Assembly: GCA_937973555.1 (NCBI GenBank)
Contig: CALJKL010000070.1
Coordinates: forward strand, 1-22,472
Reading direction: 5' to 3'
Length of the DNA: 22,472 bases
DNA from: an uncultured Flavobacteriales bacterium
GTDB lineage: Bacteria > Bacteroidota > Bacteroidia > Flavobacteriales > Weeksellaceae
Positions 6,991 through 14,992 of the stretch are shown here, in pieces. Positions within the stretch are counted from its first letter, which is position 1. Every line of letters starts with the position of its first letter. The notes below the pieces were generated by a model. The model searched no databases, was not told the origin of the DNA, and saw only the letters and a program-made list of their open reading frames with translations. The translations under genes and the position numbers were made by a program.

Positions 6991-7731
6991 ATGCTCAAAA
7001 TCAACAATTTACATGCCAAAATTGAAGACGGCGTAGAAATTTTAAAGGGAATCAACTTAGAAATAAAACCAGGCGAAGTACACGCCATCATGGGACCTAA
7101 CGGGGCCGGAAAATCTACCCTTTCTTCTGTGATTGCAGGAAAAGAAGATTACGAAGTAACCGATGGGGAAATCCTTTTTGAAGGAGAAGATATCATAGAA
7201 GATGCTCCGGAAGAAAGAGCCCACAAGGGGATATTCCTTTCTTTTCAATATCCTGTAGAAATCCCAGGGGTAACGGTAACCAACTTCATTAAAGCGGCCA
7301 TCAACGAAACCAGAAAAGCAAATGGCGAAGAAGAAATGTCTGCAAAAGACATGTTGGCTTTGGTGCGTAAAAATGCTGAACTTTTGGGAATGAAAAAGGA
7401 GTTTCTTTCTCGTTCATTGAACGAAGGATTCTCTGGAGGGGAAAAGAAAAGAAACGAGATTTTCCAAATGATGATGCTTAATCCTAAGTTGGCTATTTTG
7501 GACGAAACAGATTCTGGACTAGATATTGATGCCTTAAGAATTGTAGCAGACGGGGTAAATCATTTCAAAAATTCAGGAAATGCCGTTTTATTAATTACCC
7601 ACTATCAAAGGCTTTTAAATTACATTCAGCCAGATTTTGTACATGTTTTGGCAGACGGAAAAATCATCAAAACAGGAGATAAATCTTTGGCTTTAGAACT
7701 AGAAGAAAAAGGCTACGACTGGCTACTTTAA
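6991..7731 (+). CDS. sufC: Fe-S cluster assembly ATPase SufC
   Basis: This 246-residue ABC-type ATPase has Walker A GPNGAGKST at 35-43, the Q-loop region FQYPVEIPG (85-93), signature FSGGEKKR (147-154), Walker B LAILDET (167-173) and a D-loop SGLD (175-178). The ITHYQRLL segment contains the switch histidine. SufC dimerises on SufB-SufD, and ATP hydrolysis drives a shape change needed for cluster assembly. The FSGGEKKRNE signature is typical of SufC rather than of ABC transporters. The gene is 11 bp upstream of sufD, consistent with co-translation. Confidence 0.97.
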   Translation: MLKINNLHAKIEDGVEILKGINLEIKPGEVHAIMGPNGAGKSTLSSVIAGKEDYEVTDGEILFEGEDIIEDAPEERAHKGIFLSFQYPVEIPGVTVTNFIKAAINETRKANGEEEMSAKDMLALVRKNAELLGMKKEFLSRSLNEGFSGGEKKRNEIFQMMMLNPKLAILDETDSGLDIDALRIVADGVNHFKNSGNAVLLITHYQRLLNYIQPDFVHVLADGKIIKTGDKSLALELEEKGYDWLL

Positions 7732-7742
7732 TTAGATTTACA

Positions 7743-9035
7743 ATGGGTTTATTCGAACAAATTTTAGATAAAAAACCTTCTCTTTCAGGAGAAAAGCGCA
7801 TCGCTTTAGAAAATTTTCTAAGCGCAGGTTTTCCTACCAAAAAAGACGAAGAATACAAATATACCAACCTGAAGGAGATTACAGAAAAAGACTATCAGTT
7901 TTCTGCTTCAGAACACCATAACATTACCAAAAAACAACTGGATGATCTTCATTTGGGTGAAGAACATTTTGATTGGATTGTTTTTATCAATGGCAAATTG
8001 CACAAAGAACTCTCAAAAATTTCTATTGAAAATGTAGAATTTTTGACCTTGGATTTTGCCTTTTCTCATCCTACCTACTCGCAAATTATTAAGCAGCACT
8101 TCAATAAGATTGCTAATAGAGAAAATCCTTTCTGCAACTTAAACCATGCTTTAGGTAAAGACGGATTTTTCCTTCATGTCCCTAAAAACGTAGTGATTGA
8201 AAAACCTATTCATGTTTTTTATCTTTCTCAAAGTCAGGAAAAAAACTCGTTTTACAACCCGAGAAATCTTTTAGTGGCTGAGGAGGGCTCAAAAGTGGAG
8301 ATCATAGAAAGCCATCATAATTTTGATGATACCTTTGTATTCACCAACTCGGTAACCGAAATTTTTGCAGGCAAAAACGCCAAAGCAGATTGGCACAAAC
8401 TCCAAAATGACAGCGACACTTCTTATTTGGTAGACCATACTTTCGCCAAGCAAGAAAGAGACAGTCTGGCGACCGTTAACACTTTTTCTTTTGGAGGAAA
8501 ATTGGTAAGAAACAACCTAGACTTCATTCACAACGGAGAAAACATCAACTCTTTTATGAATGGCATCACCATCATTGGTGGAGAACAATTGGTAGATCAT
8601 CACACAGCGGTACATCATAACCAGCCTAACTGTGAGTCATACCAAAACTACAAAGGAGTGTTCAAGGACAAAGCGCATGGAGTGTTCAACGGGAAAGTTT
8701 TTGTAGATAGAATTGCACAAAAAACCAACGCTTATCAGCAAAACAATAATATCCTTCTTTCTGAAGGGGCTACCATAGACACAAAACCACAGTTGGAGAT
8801 TTTTGCCGATGATGTAAAATGTTCACATGGTTGTACGGTGGGACAATTGAATGAAGATGCCTTGTTTTATTTAAGAGCAAGGGGAATTTCTAAGAAGGAA
8901 GCGCAAGCCCTATTGCTCTATGCATTTGCCAATGATGCCATGCAAAACATTGACATTGAGCCATTAAAGTTGAAAATTTCAAAACTTTTGGCAGAAAAAT
9001 TAGAAGTAGATATTGCATTTGAAGATTTAGATTAA
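7743..9035 (+). CDS. sufD: Fe-S cluster assembly subunit SufD
   Basis: This 430-residue protein is a paralogue of SufB and its partner in the SufBC2D complex. The C-terminal beta-helix contains the diagnostic segment DDVKCSHGCTVGQLNEDALFY, where the Cys and His lie at the SufB-SufD interface implicated in cluster formation. LFYLRARGISKKEA follows, as in other SufD proteins. The N-terminal region (FLSAGFPTKKDEEYKYTNL) is also family-typical. The gene lies 21 bp upstream of the exonuclease gene. In many related genomes sufS and sufE come next; here they do not. Confidence 0.96.
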   Translation: MGLFEQILDKKPSLSGEKRIALENFLSAGFPTKKDEEYKYTNLKEITEKDYQFSASEHHNITKKQLDDLHLGEEHFDWIVFINGKLHKELSKISIENVEFLTLDFAFSHPTYSQIIKQHFNKIANRENPFCNLNHALGKDGFFLHVPKNVVIEKPIHVFYLSQSQEKNSFYNPRNLLVAEEGSKVEIIESHHNFDDTFVFTNSVTEIFAGKNAKADWHKLQNDSDTSYLVDHTFAKQERDSLATVNTFSFGGKLVRNNLDFIHNGENINSFMNGITIIGGEQLVDHHTAVHHNQPNCESYQNYKGVFKDKAHGVFNGKVFVDRIAQKTNAYQQNNNILLSEGATIDTKPQLEIFADDVKCSHGCTVGQLNEDALFYLRARGISKKEAQALLLYAFANDAMQNIDIEPLKLKISKLLAEKLEVDIAFEDLD

Positions 9036-9056
9036 ATTTGAAGAAACATCAATGCA

Positions 9057-9755
9057 ATGATTCAAAATATACCCATAGAAAAAGTATTGTTTCTGGATAT
9101 AGAAACGGTTCCGCAAGTTGCCAACTTTGCAGAATTGTCTGAAACAGAACAAAAACTTTGGGACAAAAAAACACAAAGACAAAGAGAAGAAGAGGTTTCG
9201 GCGGGAGATTTTTATGGAGAGCGCGCCGGCATCATGGCAGAATTTGGGAAAATTATCTGCATTTCTGTGGGAATGTATGAAAAGAATGAAACCCTTAAAA
9301 TCAAGACTTTTGCACATGATGATGAACAAAAATTACTGGAAAAATTTGGTGAAATTTTTAACAGCAGCCGCTTAAGAGATGTTATTCTCTGTGCTCACAA
9401 TGGAAAAGAATTTGATTTTCCATGGATCGCCAGAAGGTTTCTGATTAACGGGATGCAACCCCCAATGCCCTTCCAGATGTTTGGGAAAAAACCATGGGAG
9501 ATTCCACATTTGGACACCATGGAGTTGTGGAAATTTGGAGATTGGAAAAGTTTTATTTCTCTTGAGTTGATGGCGCATATCTTCGGGGTGCCCACCCCAA
9601 AAGATGATATAGACGGCTCTATGGTTGCGTCTATCTATTATATAGAAAAAGACTTGCCGAGGATTGTAAAATATTGTGAGAAAGATGTTTTAACTTTGGC
9701 CAATGTCTTTAGGAAATTGAGACAAGAAGAACTATTAAAAAGATTTAACGATTAA
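9057..9755 (+). CDS. PolB-type DEDDy 3'-5' exonuclease
   Basis: This 232-residue stand-alone exonuclease resembles the proofreading domain of family-B DNA polymerases (DNA_pol_B_exo2 type). The catalytic set is visible: D14 and E16 in FLDIETV, D120 in AHNGKEFDFP, and Y206/D210 in KYCEKDV, which makes it DEDDy. An insert rich in Lys, Arg and Glu at about 31-50 follows the first motif. It is expected to remove nucleotides from DNA or RNA 3' ends using two metal ions; the physiological substrate is unknown. It sits within the suf operon, 21 bp after sufD and 40 bp before the DUF59 gene on the same strand, and so appears co-transcribed. A role in Fe-S assembly is not implied by the family. Confidence 0.9.
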   Translation: MIQNIPIEKVLFLDIETVPQVANFAELSETEQKLWDKKTQRQREEEVSAGDFYGERAGIMAEFGKIICISVGMYEKNETLKIKTFAHDDEQKLLEKFGEIFNSSRLRDVILCAHNGKEFDFPWIARRFLINGMQPPMPFQMFGKKPWEIPHLDTMELWKFGDWKSFISLELMAHIFGVPTPKDDIDGSMVASIYYIEKDLPRIVKYCEKDVLTLANVFRKLRQEELLKRFND

Positions 9756-9776
9756 AAATTCAGCTTTTTGAATTTT
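9755..9776 (+). other. AT-rich intercistronic hairpin between the exonuclease and sufT
   Basis: AAAATTCA (9755-9762) pairs perfectly with TGAATTTT (9769-9776) around a 6-base loop. It starts at the last base of the exonuclease stop codon. It ends in four T residues that belong to the stem, so it is at best a weak terminator. It could instead be an RNA-processing or stability element that sets the level of the last gene. Confidence 0.3.
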
Positions 9777-9795
9777 AAATTTTGAGCCTTAGATT

Positions 9796-10125
9796 ATGAA
9801 ATATACAGACGAACAGATTGCCACCATCGGCGAAAACATCATCAAAGCCTTGAAAACGGTTTTTGACCCAGAAATCCCTGTGGACATCTACGAGCTCGGA
9901 TTGGTATATGATGTGCAGATTTCTGATGAAGGAGAAGTAAAAGTGGTAATGACGCTTACGACACCCAATTGCCCTGTGGCAGAATCTCTTCCGCAAGAAG
10001 TGAAAGAAAAAGTGGCAGGGGTAGAAGATGTGAAATCTGTGGATTTAGAACTCACTTTCGAGCCAAGCTGGAACAAAGATATGATGAGTGAAGAAGCCAA
10101 GTTTGAATTGGGAATTCTATTTTAA
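9796..10125 (+). CDS. sufT: MIP18/DUF59 family Fe-S assembly factor (SufT-like)
   Basis: This 109-residue protein has the DUF59 signature DPEIPVDIYELGLVY (24-38). It also has TTPNCPVAESLP with the conserved C59 and a C-terminal FEPSWNKDMMSEEAKFELG segment. In the related proteins SufT (Gram-positives) and human CIAO2/MIP18, the family helps load Fe-S clusters onto target proteins in the cytoplasm. It is the last gene of the suf operon and ends 20 bp before a strong terminator. Domain assignment is confident; the exact maturation target is unknown. Confidence 0.92.
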   Translation: MKYTDEQIATIGENIIKALKTVFDPEIPVDIYELGLVYDVQISDEGEVKVVMTLTTPNCPVAESLPQEVKEKVAGVEDVKSVDLELTFEPSWNKDMMSEEAKFELGILF

Positions 10126-10145
10126 CCATCACTTTTAACCCATAA

Positions 10146-10174
10146 AAAAGCCTGAAAATAATTTTCAGGCTTTT
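10146..10174. terminator. Strong bidirectional terminator ending the suf operon
   Basis: A 13-bp perfect stem (10146-10158 with 10162-10174) has core AGCCTGAAAA pairing with TTTTCAGGCT and a 3-base TAA loop. Downstream T residues run to 10180 on the plus strand, and an A run on the other side serves the minus-strand sulfurtransferase gene, which ends at 10179. Confidence 0.92.
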
Positions 10175-10178
10175 CTTT

Positions 10179-11048
10179 TTAAATCTCTTTAGCAATCTCT
10201 TTACCCTCCCTTCTGCTCCATTCGCTCCAGGAACCTACATACAAATGAGGAATTTCAAATCCGGCATAGTCCAAAGCTAAAATGGTATGACAAGCCGTAA
10301 CCCCGCTTCCACAATGGATGATGAGTTTTTCGGGATGGGTTTTTAAATGGTTTTGATATTTTTCTTTCAAAATTTCCGGGGCGAGAAACTCGCCGTTTTC
10401 ATCCAAATTTTCAGAAAAAGGAATGTTGATGGCGCCCGGGATATGCCCTGCCACCAAATCTATGGGTTCAGACTCTCCGCGATAGCGATACGCATCTCTT
10501 ACATCTATTACGGTTGCCATTTTTTCTGCAATGGAACGCTCTACCTCCTCAAGGCTGGACGTAGGCGATTGCCAATCTGAAGGAGCGGAAATCTCCGTTC
10601 TTTCGAATTGTTCTTCCCCAGATTTTAAATCAACCCCTGCCTTTTCAGCCGCCTGCCATCCTCCGCTTAATACCTGTACGTTTTCCAGACCAAAAGCCTT
10701 CAGCATCCACCAGCATCTCGCTGCCGCATTGGCTCCGTTAGACGTATCATATACCACAACATGAGAGGTTTTTGAAACTCCTATATTTTGCAAGGTCTTT
10801 CCAAATGTATCAACATCCGGCAACGGATGCCTTCCGCCAAAAGCCGCATTTTCTACTGCTTTCGCCAAGTCTTTGTCCAAATCCACAAACCGTGCCCCGG
10901 AAATGTGCTTCTGCAAATAATCTTCCTGAGCCGTTTTGCCAGTTCTTGCGTCCAATAAAACCAAGTCGTTTTGACTGATGATGTTTTGTAATTCTTGGGC
11001 TGTAATGATGGGTTTCATTATCTTTTTATTTTCTACAATTTTAATCAT
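10179..11048 (-). CDS. Sulfurtransferase (3-mercaptopyruvate/thiosulfate type, tandem rhodanese)
   Basis: This protein of up to 289 residues has two rhodanese domains, an inactive N-terminal one (about 15-145) and a catalytic C-terminal one (about 165-285). The active-site loop is CGSGVT at 246-251, with C246 the persulfide-carrying Cys. CGSGVT loops are typical of 3-mercaptopyruvate sulfurtransferases, whereas classical rhodaneses usually have CRKGVT. The enzyme moves sulfane sulfur to thiols or cyanide in cysteine degradation. The first ATG (11048) adds MIKIVENKKI. The second Met, residue 11 (11018), gives the more usual start MKPIITAQEL and is probably the real one. It converges on the suf operon and shares its terminator. 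Confidence 0.9.
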   Translation of the reverse strand: MIKIVENKKIMKPIITAQELQNIISQNDLVLLDARTGKTAQEDYLQKHISGARFVDLDKDLAKAVENAAFGGRHPLPDVDTFGKTLQNIGVSKTSHVVVYDTSNGANAAARCWWMLKAFGLENVQVLSGGWQAAEKAGVDLKSGEEQFERTEISAPSDWQSPTSSLEEVERSIAEKMATVIDVRDAYRYRGESEPIDLVAGHIPGAINIPFSENLDENGEFLAPEILKEKYQNHLKTHPEKLIIHCGSGVTACHTILALDYAGFEIPHLYVGSWSEWSRREGKEIAKEI

Positions 11049-11160
11049 TTTTTAAACATTTCTCCGTTTTATTTTTAAAAGAATAATGTCTTTTTATTGA
11101 TTAACTATTATGGAATATTATTTGTTATAATTTGTCTTAAAAAAACACAAAACCATAAAA

Positions 11161-11190
11161 TTGCCGGTTTTATAAATATTTATAATTTCG
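11161..11190 (+). promoter_or_regulatory. Putative promoter of the cupin/JmjC-like gene
   Basis: TTG (11161-11163), a 19-bp spacer and TAATTTCG (11183-11190) match TTG-N17-23-TAnnTTTG with one mismatch. The start codon is 16 bp downstream. The rest of the 158-bp divergent gap (11049-11206) is AT-rich. I see no clear promoter there for the minus-strand sulfurtransferase. Confidence 0.5.
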
Positions 11191-11206
11191 TATAAAACAA
11201 ACACAC

Positions 11207-12088
11207 ATGAGTCTAGTTCTGAAACCTATTGACGTGGTGGAGAACATCACCAAAGAAGAATTTGAAGAAAAATACCTGAAACCGAGAAAACCTGTTGTTT
11301 TAAAAGGAATGGCTAAAAATTGGCCTGCTTTTGAAAAATGGAATCTCGATTACATGAAAAAAATGGTGGGCGATATAGAAGTGCCTTTGTATGACAGTGC
11401 CAAGGCAGACCCTTCTGCTCCCATTAATTCATCTGCAGCCAAAATGAAGTTTGCAGATTATGTAGACCTCATCAAAAAAGAACCTACAGATCTCAGAATC
11501 TTCTTATTCGACCCTATAAAACATGCGCCAAAACTCTTAAAAGACTATATCTTTCCGAAAGATTTAATGGGAGGATTTCTAGACAAATATCCCAATATGT
11601 TTTTTGGAGGAAAAGGCTCTGTGACCTTCATGCATTTTGATATTGACATGGCCCACATCTTCCACACCCATTTCAATGGCAGAAAACACATTCTTTTATT
11701 TGATTACAAATGGAAAGAAAGGCTTTACCAAATTCCTTTTGCTACGTATTCTCATGAAGATTATGATATTTCTAATCCGGATTTTGAAAAATTCCCTGCC
11801 CTAAAAGGCGTAGAAGGCATAGAATGTTTTCTAGAGCATGGAGACACTCTCTTCATGCCAACTGGCTGGTGGCATTGGATGAAATATCTGGACGGCAGTT
11901 TCTCCCTTTCCCTCAGAGCATGGGATAAATCTTGGGCCGTAAAGGCGCATTCTTTATGGAATCTTACGGTGCAAAGAAACTTTGACAATTTCATGAAAGC
12001 CCGTTTTAAGAAGAAATATATGGACTGGAAGGAAAAGCTGGCCATCAAAAGGGCAGAAAATGCGATGAAAAATGGTTGGCCAAGATAA
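11207..12088 (+). CDS. Cupin-like/JmjC-type Fe(II) and 2-oxoglutarate-dependent oxygenase family protein
   Basis: This 293-residue protein is of the Cupin_8/JmjC family. The metal-binding triad is present: H143 and D145 in FMHFDID and H223 in GWWHWM. K160 in NGRKHILLF is a likely 2-oxoglutarate contact. The N-terminal KPRKPVVLKGMAKNWPAF segment is also family-typical. Such enzymes hydroxylate protein side chains or small molecules in the cytoplasm. The substrate cannot be told from sequence. The C-terminal tail (residues about 255-293) is basic and helical. It appears to be a single-gene unit with its own promoter, 97 bp upstream of glmM. Confidence 0.88.
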   Translation: MSLVLKPIDVVENITKEEFEEKYLKPRKPVVLKGMAKNWPAFEKWNLDYMKKMVGDIEVPLYDSAKADPSAPINSSAAKMKFADYVDLIKKEPTDLRIFLFDPIKHAPKLLKDYIFPKDLMGGFLDKYPNMFFGGKGSVTFMHFDIDMAHIFHTHFNGRKHILLFDYKWKERLYQIPFATYSHEDYDISNPDFEKFPALKGVEGIECFLEHGDTLFMPTGWWHWMKYLDGSFSLSLRAWDKSWAVKAHSLWNLTVQRNFDNFMKARFKKKYMDWKEKLAIKRAENAMKNGWPR

Positions 12089-12138
12089 TTTTACCCTTTT
12101 ATTTTTCCACAATCATCGAATTCTCTTGGCTAATTCTG

Positions 12139-12146
12139 TAATTTTG
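12139..12146 (+). promoter_or_regulatory. -7 promoter element upstream of glmM
   Basis: TAATTTTG fully matches TAnnTTTG, 39 bp before the glmM ATG. The nearest upstream TTG is only 10 bp away, so the -33 part is unclear. The element would drive glmM and the TPR gene. Confidence 0.45.
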
Positions 12147-12185
12147 TAGAAATTTAAATCGAATATCACAAATTCATAAAAATTT

Positions 12186-13568
12186 ATGTCATTAATTAAA
12201 AGCATTTCAGGCATCCGCGGTACCATTGGGGGAAAAGTAGATGATAATCTTACCCCTGTAGATGTGGTAAAATTTACCGCTGCCTTCGGAACCTGGCTTC
12301 AAAAAAATAAAAACAAAAAAGACTTAACGCTGGTTATTGGGCGCGATGCAAGAATTTCTGGTGCTATGGTCAATTCTTTGGTGACGGCTACTTTACAGGG
12401 GCTTGGGATCCATGTAGTAGATTTAGGCTTATCCACTACCCCTACTGTAGAAGTAATGGTTCCTGAACTGAATGCAGATGGCGGAATTATATTGACGGCT
12501 TCTCATAATCCTAAACAATGGAACGCCCTAAAATTGCTCAACGAAAAAGGAGAGTTTATCAGCGGTAAAGATGGAGCGGAAGTTTTGGAAATTGCAGAGA
12601 AAGAAGATTTTGATTTTGCTGAAGTGGATGATTTGGGCAAATATGAAACCCGTGACGATGCTTTTGACATTCATATCCAAAAAATATTGGCCTTGCCAAT
12701 GGTAGATGCAGAAGCCATCAAATCCAAAAAGTTTAAAGTAGCCCTAGATGCCGTCAATTCTACAGGAGGGATTGCTATTCCTCAATTACTAGAAAAACTA
12801 GGTTGCGAGGTTATCAAATTATATTGCGACCCTACAGGACATTTCCCGCACAATCCAGAGCCTTTGAAGGAGCACCTTACAGACATTTGCGATTTAATGA
12901 AAAAAGAAAAAGCAGATGTAGGCATTGTGGTGGACCCGGATGTAGATAGATTGGCTTTGATAGACGAAAACGGAGAGATGTTTGGCGAAGAATATACCTT
13001 GGTGGCCGTGGCAGATTATTTGCTTAGACATAAGAAAGGGGCAGCTGTTTCTAATCTTTCTTCGAGTAGGGCTTTGAGAGATGTTGCCAGAGGATTAGAT
13101 TCAGAATATTTTGCCAGTGCAGTAGGAGAAGTAAATGTGGTAACATTGATGAAAGAGAAACATGCAGTGATAGGCGGAGAAGGCAACGGCGGAATCATCT
13201 ATCCTGATTTGCATTACGGAAGAGACTCTTTAGTAGGGGTGGCTTTATTTTTAACCCATTTGGCAAAAGAAAACAAAACTGTTTCGGAACTGAGAGCCAC
13301 TTACCCTGCTTATTTTATGGGCAAGAAAAAGATAGAATTGACGCCAGATATTAATGTAGATGCTTTATTGGAAAAAATGCAGCAAGAATATGCTTCAGAA
13401 GAAATTTTTACCATAGATGGGGTAAAAATAGATTTCCCGGACAACTGGGTGCATCTTAGAAAATCTAATACAGAACCTATCATTAGAATCTATACAGAGG
13501 CCTATTCTCAAGAAGAAGCAGATGCTTTGGCAGATAAAATGATAGATAAAATAAAATCTTTGATTTAA
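12186..13568 (+). CDS. glmM: Phosphoglucosamine mutase GlmM
   Basis: This 460-residue alpha-D-phosphohexomutase converts glucosamine-6-phosphate to glucosamine-1-phosphate, feeding UDP-GlcNAc for peptidoglycan and lipid A. The catalytic phosphoserine is S106 in LTASHNPKQWNALK. The Mg-binding loop is DPDVDR (250-255), the sugar-specificity loop is GEGNGG (331-336), and the phosphate-binding loop is near RKSNTEPIIRIYTEA at the C terminus. The protein is slightly longer than E. coli GlmM (445). Bacteroidota commonly annotate this form as GlmM; a phosphomannomutase activity is the main alternative. It is followed 23 bp later by the TPR gene. Confidence 0.9.
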   Translation: MSLIKSISGIRGTIGGKVDDNLTPVDVVKFTAAFGTWLQKNKNKKDLTLVIGRDARISGAMVNSLVTATLQGLGIHVVDLGLSTTPTVEVMVPELNADGGIILTASHNPKQWNALKLLNEKGEFISGKDGAEVLEIAEKEDFDFAEVDDLGKYETRDDAFDIHIQKILALPMVDAEAIKSKKFKVALDAVNSTGGIAIPQLLEKLGCEVIKLYCDPTGHFPHNPEPLKEHLTDICDLMKKEKADVGIVVDPDVDRLALIDENGEMFGEEYTLVAVADYLLRHKKGAAVSNLSSSRALRDVARGLDSEYFASAVGEVNVVTLMKEKHAVIGGEGNGGIIYPDLHYGRDSLVGVALFLTHLAKENKTVSELRATYPAYFMGKKKIELTPDINVDALLEKMQQEYASEEIFTIDGVKIDFPDNWVHLRKSNTEPIIRIYTEAYSQEEADALADKMIDKIKSLI

Positions 13569-13591
13569 TTCAAAGGATAAAAAGCAAGAAG

Positions 13592-14962
13592 TTGGAAGAA
13601 TATTTTGAAAATGAACTTTCCAAAAAGTTCGAAGAAATGATTGAGAATAACGAAAACTACTATTTCGACACCGAAGAAATAGAGGATATTGTTATTTTTT
13701 ATCTGGAAATGGGAGACATCAATTATGCCGAGTTGGCCATCAACTACGGCTTGAAACTTCATCCCAACTCCATCGAACTCAAAGTAAAGCAATTGGAGGT
13801 TTTTCTAGAACTAGAGCAGTATGTAAATGCCCGAACATTAATAGAAGAGTTGAAACCAACTTGCTCAGAAAGCACAGACTTTTTAGTTTGTTGTGCTAAA
13901 TATTATTCTAACAACGGTAACCCTAGAAAAGCCATCGCGTTCTGCGAAATGGCTCTAGAACTACATGAAGAAGAAAACTTTCTTCACAATTTCATTGCAG
14001 ATGAGTTGCACAATTTGGGAGACCCCTTCAATGCTTTAAAGCATTATAAAATGGCCCTGAAACATGATCCACAAGATGATTATTCTTTGGAAAGCGTGAT
14101 GATGTGTTATCAGCAACTCAATCGACATGAAGAGGCCGAAGAGTTTCTCCAAAACTATATCAATCAGTTTCCTTTTTCAGAAACGGCATGGTTTGAAATG
14201 GGGCAATTTTATTTCAACCGAAAAAAGCACGAAAAAGCCATTCAGTCTTTTGACTATCTATTGGCCATCAATTCTGAATCTGCAGGCGTATATGCCAACA
14301 AAGCGGCCTGTTATGAAGCCTTAGAACAATGGCAAAAGGCCATTGAGGTGTATGAAGAACAATTGGCTTTAGAATATACCAAAGCCTTTACCTATTATAA
14401 AATTGGTCTTTGCTATCGTGCTCAAAAGAAAAACATTGAAGCCTTGCAGGCCTTTCAGAAATCTTTGAGAGAAGACCCTCAGTTTTATCTTTCTATGATG
14501 GAGCAAAGTGACATCTACCTAGAAATGAAAAGCATGAAAGAAGCGCTCCATTTTGCTAAAGAAGCCGTGGCTCTTAACAGCAACAACATAGAATTTCAGA
14601 AAAAACTGGCCTATTTGTATATTGATTCCGGAAGATTTGAGGAGTCGCTTACTTGTCTTAAAAAGATTGTAGAAGCAGACCCTACCCGTTTTTACAGTTG
14701 GTATGCCTATACAGAAGTGATGATGTTGGTGGGTGAATATGAAGACGCTATTACCGTTTTGGAAAAAGCCATCCAAATCCACGAAAGAGCAGAATTGTAC
14801 TACCAATTGGGCAATGCTTATTTTAATTTGAAAGACGAAAAAAACGGACAAATTGCCTTGCAAAAAGCTTTGGAACTAGACCCTACACTTTCTGATGATA
14901 TGGAGGAAAAATATCCATACATCAAAGACCAAGTGGCTAAAGAAAAGAGCAAGAAGAAATAG
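13592..14962 (+). CDS. Tetratricopeptide-repeat protein
   Basis: This 456-residue, mostly helical protein is built of about eleven to twelve TPR-like repeats. Clear ones include GDPFNALKHYKMALKHDPQD, ALEQWQKAIEVYEEQLALE and YQLGNAYFNLKDEKNGQIAL. There is no signal peptide or membrane segment, so it is likely a cytoplasmic protein-protein interaction scaffold. The start is TTG at 13592, with GCAAGAAG just before it. The first in-frame ATG is 15 codons later, inside the conserved-looking helix EEYFENELSKKFEEMIENN, so the TTG start is favoured. Its proximity to glmM (23 bp) implies co-transcription. Partners are unknown. Confidence 0.88.
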   Translation: MEEYFENELSKKFEEMIENNENYYFDTEEIEDIVIFYLEMGDINYAELAINYGLKLHPNSIELKVKQLEVFLELEQYVNARTLIEELKPTCSESTDFLVCCAKYYSNNGNPRKAIAFCEMALELHEEENFLHNFIADELHNLGDPFNALKHYKMALKHDPQDDYSLESVMMCYQQLNRHEEAEEFLQNYINQFPFSETAWFEMGQFYFNRKKHEKAIQSFDYLLAINSESAGVYANKAACYEALEQWQKAIEVYEEQLALEYTKAFTYYKIGLCYRAQKKNIEALQAFQKSLREDPQFYLSMMEQSDIYLEMKSMKEALHFAKEAVALNSNNIEFQKKLAYLYIDSGRFEESLTCLKKIVEADPTRFYSWYAYTEVMMLVGEYEDAITVLEKAIQIHERAELYYQLGNAYFNLKDEKNGQIALQKALELDPTLSDDMEEKYPYIKDQVAKEKSKKK

Positions 14963-14965
14963 AAC

Positions 14966-14992
14966 AATCCTGGAAGATTTTCGGGATTTTTT
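14966..14992 (+). terminator. Terminator of the glmM-TPR unit
   Basis: AATCCTGGAA (14966-14975) pairs with TTTCGGGATT (14979-14988), including two G-T wobbles, around a 3-base loop. A T run follows to 14992. It starts 4 bp after the TPR stop and overlaps the stop codon of the convergent membrane-protein gene at 14991. Confidence 0.7.
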
